A stretch of 64,000 bases of DNA from positions 1 to 64,000 of the forward strand of contig JAJQCA010000049.1 in the NCBI GenBank assembly GCA_021202985.1. Direction: 5' to 3'. The notes beneath the pieces are model-generated. The model did not search any database and was not told the origin of the DNA. It worked only from the letters and a program-made list of their open reading frames with translations. Position 1 is the first letter of the stretch. Each line of letters starts with the position of its first letter. The stretch is from Alistipes sp. (GTDB lineage Bacteria > Bacteroidota > Bacteroidia > Bacteroidales > Rikenellaceae). Shown here one piece after another: positions 25,817 to 33,929 of the stretch. Position numbers and translations under genes: made by a program.

Positions 25817-28117
25817 ATGATACGCATCCTTGCCGCCTTTCTATCCATGTCGTTACTCCTGCCCTCGGGGGTCACGGGGCAGGACGTGGGCATCGTGCTG
25901 AGCGGCGGAGGTGCGAAGGGGTTGTACCATATCGGTGTTATAAAGGCGTTGGAGGAGAACGGCATCCCGATAGATTACATTTCGGGGACCTCAATAGGTG
26001 CGGTCATAGGGGGCCTTTACGCGGCCGGGTATTCCCCTGAACAGATAGAGGCCGAATTTTCCTCGGCGCGTATCCAGAATATCCTGTCTGGAAGGCTCGA
26101 GCGCGACAATCAATACTATTTCAAACAGATGCACCAGAACGCGGCGATGATTACCATCCGCCTCGACCTGAAAAACAAGGGCCGCAAAGCCCGTATCCCG
26201 CCCAATATCGTGCCCACGGAGCCGCTCGATATGGCCATCGCCGAGTTCTTCACACCGGCGACAGCCGCATGCGGAGGCGATTTCGATTCGCTGATGGTGC
26301 CCTTCCGGTGTGTGGCCACCGATGCTGCGGGAAGGCAGGAGGTGGTGTTCCGGGGCGGGGACCTCGGGAAAGCCGTCCGGGCTTCCATCGCCGTGCCGCT
26401 CGTGTTCAGCCCGGTCCGGGACAGCAGCGCGCTCTATTACGACGGGGGAATATTCGACAACTTCCCGTGGAGGCCCGTCTATGACGATTTCCGTCCCGAT
26501 ATCCTCATCGGGAGCATTTGCACCGAGACAGGGGTGGAGCCGGACGATATGAACTCCATCGATCAGGTGTTTACCATCACCACCATTCATACGGACTACT
26601 CCCTCCCGCGGGAAAGCGACATCATAATTTCGCGCGACTTTTCCGGGGTCACCACCATGGACTTCGCCCGTGCCGTCAGCCTGATAGAGGCCGGTTACGA
26701 GGACGCCGTGAGGGCCATGCCCGTAATAAAGGGCACCATCCGCCGCCGGGTGCCGCCGGGGGAACTGGCCCGGAAAAGGGAAGAGTTCGCCTCCCGCACC
26801 CCGGGAAACCTGATAGGTTCGCTGAGGGTGGACGGCCTGAATCCGCAGCAGGTGGAATATGTCGAGAAAACCCTCGGCTACGGCCGCGCGGCGCAGGAGA
26901 AAGGTTACGATTTCGACGACCTCGAGCGGGGATACTATAAACTTATCGCCGAGGGCGAAATGACCGGGCAATACCCTTCGTTTACCTACAATTCCGAAAC
27001 CGGGAAGTACGACGCTGCACTGTACCTTACCGCCAAACCCAGTTTCCGGATTATGGCCGGAGGCAACGTTTCCTCCACGGCGCTGAACCAGGCCTACGTG
27101 GGTATGGAATTGAAATACCTGTCGCGCGTGGCTTCGAGCTGGAACCTCGACGGCTATTTCAGTTCATTTTACAGCTCGGCCGCCGCCCGGGGACGGGTCG
27201 ATTTCTTTCTCGCCACGAGGCCCGTCTATTTCGGTTACGGCGGTTCCATGAACTTTTACAACTATTTCAAATCCAACTACGGCTTCCTTACCAAAGGAAA
27301 CGATATCACCTATTCCAAATTCGACGACCATTACGGTACCGTCGCCCTCGGGACCCCTGTCGGCCGCCATTCGGTTGTATCGCTGCGAATGAACGGGGGG
27401 CGTAACGAATACCGCTATTTCCAGCAGGCGGGATACGAGTCGGCCGATACGATGGACCGTACCCGGTTCGTCTACGGCGGCCTTCAACTCGAAATGGACT
27501 GGCGAAAGATGAACTACGCCATGTACCCAACGCGCGGAGTCCGGCAGACCTTCTCGGTTATCGGCGTCCGGGGCATCGAGTATTTCAAACCCGGCACGAG
27601 CGGCAACGACCTCGGCCAAAGCCGTATGTCCCGTAAGCGGCAGTGGTACGGCGCCAAGTTCTCACGCGAACAGTATTTCCGCACCCCGCCCGTAAAATGG
27701 TTCTCGTGGGGTTACCTTTTCGAAGGGGTAGCGACCACTCACCCCAACTTCGGAAACGAATACGCCACCAACATCTCCTCGCCGGCGTTCACCCCCACGC
27801 CCCACAGCCGGATTATCTATATGAAGGAGTTCCACAGCGAGACTTACGTGGCCGCCGGGTTGATGCCGACGTTCGAATTCACCCCGTCGTTTTACCTCAA
27901 GATGAGTGCTTACGTATTCATACCCGACAACTACGACGGGGTTAAGGAGAGTATCCGGCAGCGGACAAGAACCATCTTCGACGGTTCGCTGGTTTACCAG
28001 ACTTTCCTCGGGCCTATCAGCCTGTCTGTGTCCAAATACGACACACGGCGCAACAACTGGTTTATGACCTTTAACTTCGGGCTGGCGGTTTTCAACCGCA
28101 AAGGTCTTTTCTATTGA
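25817..28117 (+). CDS. Patatin-like phospholipase with C-terminal beta barrel
   Basis: 766 residues from ATG 25817, with a signal peptide ending near VTGQD. Residues 22-250 form a patatin domain: oxyanion loop GGGAKG (30-35), nucleophile elbow GTSIG (Ser59) and catalytic Asp209 in DGG. The C-terminal 400 residues are a series of aromatic-rich beta strands ending in Tyr, as in BamA/TamA-family outer-membrane barrels. A POTRA-like segment probably lies between. This is the PlpD-like architecture of a type V secreted or outer-membrane-held lipase. It starts divergently from pheS and precedes hydF by 12 bp. Confidence 0.88.
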   Translation: MIRILAAFLSMSLLLPSGVTGQDVGIVLSGGGAKGLYHIGVIKALEENGIPIDYISGTSIGAVIGGLYAAGYSPEQIEAEFSSARIQNILSGRLERDNQYYFKQMHQNAAMITIRLDLKNKGRKARIPPNIVPTEPLDMAIAEFFTPATAACGGDFDSLMVPFRCVATDAAGRQEVVFRGGDLGKAVRASIAVPLVFSPVRDSSALYYDGGIFDNFPWRPVYDDFRPDILIGSICTETGVEPDDMNSIDQVFTITTIHTDYSLPRESDIIISRDFSGVTTMDFARAVSLIEAGYEDAVRAMPVIKGTIRRRVPPGELARKREEFASRTPGNLIGSLRVDGLNPQQVEYVEKTLGYGRAAQEKGYDFDDLERGYYKLIAEGEMTGQYPSFTYNSETGKYDAALYLTAKPSFRIMAGGNVSSTALNQAYVGMELKYLSRVASSWNLDGYFSSFYSSAAARGRVDFFLATRPVYFGYGGSMNFYNYFKSNYGFLTKGNDITYSKFDDHYGTVALGTPVGRHSVVSLRMNGGRNEYRYFQQAGYESADTMDRTRFVYGGLQLEMDWRKMNYAMYPTRGVRQTFSVIGVRGIEYFKPGTSGNDLGQSRMSRKRQWYGAKFSREQYFRTPPVKWFSWGYLFEGVATTHPNFGNEYATNISSPAFTPTPHSRIIYMKEFHSETYVAAGLMPTFEFTPSFYLKMSAYVFIPDNYDGVKESIRQRTRTIFDGSLVYQTFLGPISLSVSKYDTRRNNWFMTFNFGLAVFNRKGLFY

Positions 28118-28129
28118 CGTTCCGGAAGT

Positions 28130-29290
28130 ATGGCAAAAATTGCGGCAGGCAGGGAAAAAAAGCCCCATATAGGAATATTCGGGCGGTGCAACGCGGGTAA
28201 GAGCACACTGCTCAATTTTATCACCGGCACCGATACTGCCATAGTCTCGCCCCGGCAGGGAACGACTACCGACCTTGTCCGCAAATCGTACGAGATTACA
28301 GGTTTCTCACCCGTGGTTTTTATCGACACGGGCGGTATCGACGACTCTTCGGCCCTCGCCGCCGAGAGAATCCGCCGGACCCGTGAGGCCGTCCTGCAAT
28401 CGGACCTTGCGATTATAGTCTATACCGAATGGGGTGCACCGGAGGACGTTATGGCCGCTCAGCTGCGGGAGGCAGGCGTTCCGTTCATCGCTTTGCAAAA
28501 CCTGCATACCGGTACCGGGCCGTGCAGGGCCGCGCCTCCCGGAACCGGGGCAGGCACTGCGGCTTTTGATATTTCGAGCGCGACACCGGCCCACCATGAA
28601 GAGCTTACCGGGTTGATAAAATCGGCCCTGCCGGCCAATGCCGTCCGTCCGGCGGAAATGTTTGCCGGGCTGGTGGATGCCGGCGACACGGTTATACTGG
28701 TGTGCCCGATAGACAGCGAAGCCCCGGCCGGCCGGATGATTCTCCCGCAGATGCAGGCGGTGCGCGAAGCGCTCGACCGCGGAGCCACGGCAGTGGTTGT
28801 CCAGCCCGGGCAGCTCTCAGGTGCGCTCCGGATGTGCCATTCCCCGCGGCTGGTGGTTGCCGATTCGCAGGTTTACCGGGAGGTCCGCGGCTCGGTTCCG
28901 CCGCAGATAGAGGTAACCACGTTCAGTATACTGCTCGCCGCGGCCAAAGGCGATATGAAACTCTATACCGAAGGTCTCGGGGCGGTCGGCCGCCTGCGTG
29001 ACGGCGACCGGGTGCTTATCGCCGAAAGCTGCGCCCACCGGGTAAGCTGCGACGATATAGGGCGGGTTAAAATACCGGCATGGCTGCGGGAATTTACCGG
29101 CCGCGAATTGCGGTTCACCCACATTTCGGGGCTGTCGCCATTGCCGGACGACCTTGCCGGTTACTCCCTTATGGTACAATGCGGGGGTTGTATGGTCACC
29201 CGCACGCAACTGCGCAACCGGATTCGCCGGGCGGCGACGGCGGGCGTTCCGGTAACTAATTACGGCATGCTTATCCGTAAAATACGGTAA
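28130..29290 (+). CDS. hydF: [FeFe]-hydrogenase maturation GTPase HydF
   Basis: A scaffold GTPase that carries and delivers the H-cluster precursor. 386 residues: a GTPase domain with P-loop GRCNAGKS (18-25) and DTGG, a dimerisation domain, then a cluster-binding domain with C301, H303, C351 and C354. Residue 350 is Gln where most HydF proteins have His (HCxxC), a change that need not prevent 4Fe-4S binding. It lies 12 bp after the patatin gene, so it may be co-transcribed with it rather than with hydG. Confidence 0.94.
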   Translation: MAKIAAGREKKPHIGIFGRCNAGKSTLLNFITGTDTAIVSPRQGTTTDLVRKSYEITGFSPVVFIDTGGIDDSSALAAERIRRTREAVLQSDLAIIVYTEWGAPEDVMAAQLREAGVPFIALQNLHTGTGPCRAAPPGTGAGTAAFDISSATPAHHEELTGLIKSALPANAVRPAEMFAGLVDAGDTVILVCPIDSEAPAGRMILPQMQAVREALDRGATAVVVQPGQLSGALRMCHSPRLVVADSQVYREVRGSVPPQIEVTTFSILLAAAKGDMKLYTEGLGAVGRLRDGDRVLIAESCAHRVSCDDIGRVKIPAWLREFTGRELRFTHISGLSPLPDDLAGYSLMVQCGGCMVTRTQLRNRIRRAATAGVPVTNYGMLIRKIR

Positions 29291-29443
29291 ATCGGTTCAG
29301 TCGGTATCTGTTCCGTGTCGGATGAGGTCACGATTCTGCAAATGGGAAGTCCCCGGGCCGGTGAACGGCAAGCGTTGCGGGCGGACTGTTCGAATAATCG
29401 GCTAAGTTTGTTATCTTTACTCCCTGACTTAAAACTTAAAACC

Positions 29444-29869
29444 ATGATGAGCGACCCTAAAGACTGCCTGTATTGCCAGAACAACGAGACCCTGCACGAC
29501 CTTATGATAGAAATAGCCGGGCTGGAGGTCTCCCGCGTCTTCCTTTTTAAGGAACAAACCTACCGCGGACGTTGCCTGGTGGCGTATAAGGACCATGTGA
29601 ACGACCTTTTCGAGCTGGACGACGAGCAGCGTAACGCCTTTATGGCCGACGTGGTTCGCGTGACCCGGGCTATGGACAAGGCATTCAAACCGGAGAAGAT
29701 AAACTACGGGGCCTATTCCGACAAGCTCTCCCACCTGCACTTCCACCTCGTCCCGAAATATATAGACGGTCCCGATTACGGCGGCACTTTTACGATGAAC
29801 CCCGGCAAGGTTTACCCGTCGGACGAGGAGTACCGGGAGTTGATAGAGGCCGTTAAGGCGAACCTTTAA
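29444..29869 (+). CDS. HIT-family nucleotide hydrolase
   Basis: 141 residues from ATG 29444. The histidine triad HLHFHL (His97, 99, 101) is complete. An N-terminal CLYC pair may bind zinc with downstream residues, as in many HIT proteins. Such enzymes hydrolyse AMP-lysine, AMP-NH2 or dinucleoside polyphosphates; the actual substrate is not readable. A promoter-like TATCTTTA (29411-29418) lies 25 bp upstream. It is a single gene followed by a strong bidirectional terminator. Confidence 0.9.
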   Translation: MMSDPKDCLYCQNNETLHDLMIEIAGLEVSRVFLFKEQTYRGRCLVAYKDHVNDLFELDDEQRNAFMADVVRVTRAMDKAFKPEKINYGAYSDKLSHLHFHLVPKYIDGPDYGGTFTMNPGKVYPSDEEYRELIEAVKANL

Positions 29870-29938
29870 TCCCTTACCCGGCAGTCAGCAGGGTGCATAA
29901 AAGTACCCATGGCACAATCCCCCGGATGCTACTGATAA

Positions 29939-29978
29939 AAAGAGGGTGTGTGTGAAATTAATCACACACACCCTCTTT
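29939..29978. terminator. Bidirectional terminator between HIT gene and lipoprotein
   Basis: A 17-bp perfect inverted repeat (29939-29955 and 29962-29978) with a short AT loop, T-rich on the plus side and A-rich before it. It can end transcripts from both sides. Confidence 0.88.
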
Positions 29979-30010
29979 CTTTAACCGGCACTACTCCCCG
30001 GGGGTACCGA

Positions 30011-30586
30011 TTAGGGCCGTTTCAGGGTTACGGTGGTTTTCCCGTCGGATTTGGTGATGAACACTTTTTTGTAGTGTTCGTCGTCGTCGTTGTAAAAGTT
30101 AGTGCCGTTGTATTTCCACGAAATGATCTTTGCCCAGTACCTCCCGCCAACTACGTCCTTGTCGGTATACCTGTAAACCGCCTCCATGATATCGGTCTCG
30201 CCGCCGACATAAACGGGCCACGAGAAGCTGCCCTGCCTCTCGTCGCCGTAGGCACTCATCATGCAATAGTAGAGACCTTCCTCCTGGTCGTAGCTTATGT
30301 AGTTATGGTTGCCGTTATAAAATCCGGTATCGCCGCTGAAGTCCCCGGTATTTTCCAAAGGGTTCTCGAGTTCCCGCCCGAGGGATACCGGAAAAGTAGC
30401 CGGGTCGTCCGGGTCTATCAGGCTGCCGCCGTCCGAGTCAAGGTAATAGAACCTTACGGTATTAGCCCTCACGAAGCTGCCTCCGTCGGGGATTCGGTCG
30501 TACCAACCGTCTTCTCCATCGCCGTCGCTGCATGCACCGAGCATGGTGGCCATTGTGATTAAGGCCGCAAGAATTTTTGTTTTCAT
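30011..30586 (-). CDS. Hypothetical lipoprotein, 191 aa
   Basis: Starts at the ATG at 30586 with a lipoprotein signal (MATMLGACSDG; Cys near residue 18). The mature part is acidic and beta-rich with no domain I know; it has a block VGGETDIMEAVYRY and ends VTLKRP. It is the reverse-strand neighbour of murA, with a divergent 132-bp promoter region between. Unknown function; similar in style to the lipoproteins at 32026 and 32905 but not clearly homologous. Confidence 0.75.
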   Translation of the reverse strand: MKTKILAALITMATMLGACSDGDGEDGWYDRIPDGGSFVRANTVRFYYLDSDGGSLIDPDDPATFPVSLGRELENPLENTGDFSGDTGFYNGNHNYISYDQEEGLYYCMMSAYGDERQGSFSWPVYVGGETDIMEAVYRYTDKDVVGGRYWAKIISWKYNGTNFYNDDDEHYKKVFITKSDGKTTVTLKRP

Positions 30587-30718
30587 ATTCAAGGGTATGT
30601 ACTCCAAAGATACGGATTTAGCGGGCGGATGTGCGCCCGGCCGGAAATTTTTTCCGGGCGGCGGGCGGTGCCGGTCCGATTGGGGAATTATTACTATCTT
30701 AGGCTTAAAATTACCGAT

Positions 30719-32029
30719 ATGGCGATATTCGAAGTTACCGGGGGGCACACCCTCCGCGGGGATATAGAACCGCAGGGCGCGAAGAACGAGGCCCTTCAAA
30801 TACTCTGTGCCGTACTGCTTACGCCGGAAGAGGTTACCGTCGGCAATATACCGGAAATCGTGGACGTAATGGAGCTTATAAAACTTCTGCGGCGCATGGG
30901 TGTTAAGGTTACCAGGCACGATACGGGTAAGTACACGTTCCGCGCGGATGACGTGGACCTGGACTACCTGCTCACGGAGGATTATAAAAAACGTGCTTCC
31001 AAACTTCGCGGCTCGGTGATGATAATAGGGCCTTTGCTGGCCCGGTTCGGTGTCGGATACCTGCCCAAGCCGGGCGGGGACAAGATAGGCCGCCGCCGGC
31101 TCGATACCCACTTCATCGGTTTCCAGAAGCTTGGGGCCACGTTCAATTTCGATATCGCGGACGGTTTCTTCGCCGTGGAGGGCCGCGAGCTGAAGGGCAC
31201 CTATATGCTGCTCGACGAGGCTTCGGTGACCGGTACCGCCAATATAGTGATGGCCGCCGTGCTCACTCCCGGCAAAACAGTTATTTATAACGCCGCTTGT
31301 GAGCCGTACCTCCAGCAGCTGTGCAAAATGCTCAACCGTATGGGCGCCAGGATTTCCGGTATCGCCTCCAACCTGCTTACCATCGAGGGTGTGGATTCGC
31401 TCGGCGGGACGGAGCACCGCCTTCTTCCCGATATGATAGAGGTGGGTAGTTTTATCGGCCTCGCGGCCATGACACGCTCGGAGCTTACGATTAAAAACGT
31501 CTCATTCGAGAATCTCGGGATTATCCCGGCCCAGTTCGCCCGGATGGGAATACGGTTCGAGCAGCGCGGCGACGATATCTACATACCCCGTCAGGAGCAC
31601 TACGAGATAGATACCTTCCTCGACGGTTCGATAATGACCATTGCCGACGCCCCGTGGCCGGGACTTACGCCCGACCTGCTGTCGGTTTTCCTTGTGGTGG
31701 CCACACAGGCCAACGGCGCGGTGCTCATACACCAGAAGATGTTCGAGAGCCGCCTGTTCTTCGTGGATAAGCTTATCGACATGGGAGCGCAGATAATCCT
31801 GTGCGACCCCCACCGGGCCACCGTCATAGGCCACGACCATAAAATAAAACTGCGCGGCACGAGCATGTCGTCGCCCGATATCCGCGCAGGTGTGGCGCTG
31901 CTGATTGCGGCCATGTCGGCCGAGGGTAAAAGCCGTATCCAGAATGTGGAGCAGATAGACCGCGGTTACCAGAATATCGACGGCCGCCTTAACGCCCTCG
32001 GGGCTTCCATCACGAGGATAAACGATTAA
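30719..32029 (+). CDS. murA: UDP-N-acetylglucosamine 1-carboxyvinyltransferase
   Basis: Adds enolpyruvate from PEP to UDP-GlcNAc, the first committed step of peptidoglycan synthesis, in the cytoplasm. 436 residues from ATG 30719, the normal length. Lys22 and Asn23 (QGAKNE) are the conserved pair. In the active-site loop the fosfomycin-reactive Cys (Cys115 in E. coli) is replaced by Asp121, in PGGDKIG. Asp enzymes in other bacteria are active and fosfomycin-resistant. The stop overlaps that of the convergent lipoprotein by 4 bp. Confidence 0.96.
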   Translation: MAIFEVTGGHTLRGDIEPQGAKNEALQILCAVLLTPEEVTVGNIPEIVDVMELIKLLRRMGVKVTRHDTGKYTFRADDVDLDYLLTEDYKKRASKLRGSVMIIGPLLARFGVGYLPKPGGDKIGRRRLDTHFIGFQKLGATFNFDIADGFFAVEGRELKGTYMLLDEASVTGTANIVMAAVLTPGKTVIYNAACEPYLQQLCKMLNRMGARISGIASNLLTIEGVDSLGGTEHRLLPDMIEVGSFIGLAAMTRSELTIKNVSFENLGIIPAQFARMGIRFEQRGDDIYIPRQEHYEIDTFLDGSIMTIADAPWPGLTPDLLSVFLVVATQANGAVLIHQKMFESRLFFVDKLIDMGAQIILCDPHRATVIGHDHKIKLRGTSMSSPDIRAGVALLIAAMSAEGKSRIQNVEQIDRGYQNIDGRLNALGASITRIND

Positions 32030-32877
32030 TTGCCGGGATACCTGGTGTTGAAGGCCGCGTAATTGAATATCATCCGGTAACTTGCTTTGACCGATTTGAT
32101 TCCCTCATCGGGATATACCGTCCGGTAATACTCCGTCAGGTCCTCCGAGTAAGCGACCGCCGGTTCCCTTTGCGAAGGCAGGCTGGCCCGTGTTCCGGCA
32201 AACTGCCCCAGCCTGAAGAACGCTGTATAAAAAGTCAGGGCGTCCGAAGCTTCTTCGATTATCTTCAGGGTCCGGATTTCAGAGCCGTCCACCTCTTCCG
32301 ACGCTATTTCGAGGTAGATGCTGTTGCCCTCCGTACGGTGGCTGAACCGGCTATCCGCAACGCTCCCCTCACGGTTGTAGCCGTAAAATATTCCGCGTTC
32401 TTCCCGCGAAAGCAGGTAATAGCAATCATACCGGAAAGCCATGTTTTTGGAAATATCTTCGTTGATGGCTTTTTCGGTCGATTCGTCCGAACAGTTAATT
32501 TCCGGCACGAAGTAGTCGAGCCATAACTCTACGCCCGGTTCGTATACCAGAACCTCCAGTGTCTCCTGCTGCCCGAGCACGATATCGGTTACGGTCACCG
32601 TGGCGGTGCCTTCGGTTTTACCCGTTACTCTCACGGCCCCGTATTCGTAATTTTCCCCGAATACCACTTCCGCGTCGGCGACGGACGGGTCCGACACCTT
32701 CAGTTCGTACTCTTTGCTCCCCGCGGTAATCTTAACCGATGCGGGCGATACTCCTTCGAGGATGCCGATTTCGTAAATTTCGAGGGCGAAAGTAACTTCG
32801 CCGTCTTCCTTGTCGTCGCCGCATGCCCACAGGCACGCCGCTGCGGCCAATGTTAACAAAAGTTTGGTGTGCTTCAT
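32026..32877 (-). CDS. Ig-like (BIG2-type) lipoprotein
   Basis: 283 residues; signal peptide with lipobox (LWAC, Cys19). Residues about 28-110 form a bacterial Ig-like domain: a run of beta strands with VSDPSVADAEV and a final block GTATVTVTDIVLGQQETLEVLV. The rest is alpha/beta of unknown fold, including FRYDCYYLL and a C-terminal YRMIFNYAAF. It is a relative of the next gene (32905): both have the same domain order and closing segment. The mRNA converges on murA. Probably outer-membrane or periplasmic; ligand unknown. Confidence 0.8.
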   Translation of the reverse strand: MKHTKLLLTLAAAACLWACGDDKEDGEVTFALEIYEIGILEGVSPASVKITAGSKEYELKVSDPSVADAEVVFGENYEYGAVRVTGKTEGTATVTVTDIVLGQQETLEVLVYEPGVELWLDYFVPEINCSDESTEKAINEDISKNMAFRYDCYYLLSREERGIFYGYNREGSVADSRFSHRTEGNSIYLEIASEEVDGSEIRTLKIIEEASDALTFYTAFFRLGQFAGTRASLPSQREPAVAYSEDLTEYYRTVYPDEGIKSVKASYRMIFNYAAFNTRYPGN

Positions 32878-32904
32878 TATCGTAAGCGAATTAAGTTATC
32901 CGTT

Positions 32905-33720
32905 TTATTCATCGTCCGGTACTTTGCCGTAATCCAAAAGCAGTGTGTAGGTGGCGGTTACTTCGTTTATCTCCGTCCCCGGGTACATACCGCGGTAGCG
33001 CGAGGTAAGCTCCTCGTCGAACCGGACGAAGTGGATCGTTATCTCGTTACGGGTCCCGGCGTGGCCCGAATCCAAACCGAAAAAATCGAGGTACACTCCG
33101 CTTCCGGTGCCGCCCTCGTCGAGCTGCAGCCTGCGGGTCCCTCCCTCGCCGTAATCTATAAAAAGGTAAATTCCGTTCCCGCCGGTATCATGGTGTATTT
33201 TCCTTTGTCCGGTAACCTCGTTATTTAGCACCGAATACATTACGCTGCCTGTTCCGGATGTAAGAACATAATGGTGCGGCCCGGGAAAGGGCACTTCCTC
33301 TTCAATCTTGCCGGCAATCTCACGGGCCAATCCGGTATCCGGGGTAGCGACCGTGTAGGCAATATCGTACATCGACAACACAAGCCCCGCCTCACGAACC
33401 ACAACCCGGATGTCCCGGGTGCGGCCCGACGCTTTGTCGGTGACCGTTACGGCCGCCGTGCCCCGGCTACGGGCCGAGAGGCTTACCACGAACGGGTGGG
33501 ATGTGCGTATGGATAGGATGGCCGAGTTTATTATTTCCGCCCCGACTACATCTTCATCCGAAACCGAGACGATGTAGTTCCCGCTTCCCGAAATACCAAT
33601 GTAGGCAACTTCCGATACGTAAAGGTCGGCACCGGTGGCTTCGAGACCGAAGTCGTCCTTACCGTCGCTGCATGCCAACACAAGCAGTACCCATAGGGCA
33701 ATCATTCCGGATTTTTTCAT
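32905..33720 (-). CDS. Ig-like (BIG2-type) lipoprotein, paralogue of 32026
   Basis: 271 residues from ATG 33720; lipobox VLAC (Cys17). An Ig-like domain contains VSVSDEDVVGAEI and GTAAVTVTDKASGRTRDIRVVV. The C-terminal part follows the 32026 protein in layout and ends with YRGMYPGTEINEVTATYTLLLDY, matching the end of that protein (YRTVYPDEGIKSVKASYRMIFNY). The two genes are 27 bp apart, so they look like a tandem duplication that has diverged, in one transcript. Confidence 0.8.
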   Translation of the reverse strand: MKKSGMIALWVLLVLACSDGKDDFGLEATGADLYVSEVAYIGISGSGNYIVSVSDEDVVGAEIINSAILSIRTSHPFVVSLSARSRGTAAVTVTDKASGRTRDIRVVVREAGLVLSMYDIAYTVATPDTGLAREIAGKIEEEVPFPGPHHYVLTSGTGSVMYSVLNNEVTGQRKIHHDTGGNGIYLFIDYGEGGTRRLQLDEGGTGSGVYLDFFGLDSGHAGTRNEITIHFVRFDEELTSRYRGMYPGTEINEVTATYTLLLDYGKVPDDE

Positions 33721-33835
33721 AATTAGAACCAGATGGTTTGTCGAACGGTCCAAATATACGAATAAAAGGCCGCCGTTATCCCTGCCCGGCGGTTTATTCA
33801 CGGAAACCGGCGGAATGCCCCGGGCCGGGGGGCAA

Positions 33836-33867
33836 CAAGGGACAGCGACCACCGTCGCTGTCCCTTG
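33836..33867. terminator. Hairpin downstream of the glycogen fusion gene
   Basis: A perfect 14-bp stem (33836-33849 and 33854-33867) with a 4-nt loop. There is no long T tract on either side. It lies 62 bp past the stop of the gene at 33930 and may end or stabilise that mRNA. Confidence 0.6.
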
Positions 33868-33929
33868 TCGGGATAAAACTTATGCGATTTCCGCTACCCG
33901 ACTTTATACGTAAGTAGCGGTCCGTAACG

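Noticed and set aside
30587..31417. N-terminal extension of the 191-aa lipoprotein
   Set aside because: The frame continues antisense to murA; the MKTKILAAL lipoprotein signal at 30586 marks the true start.
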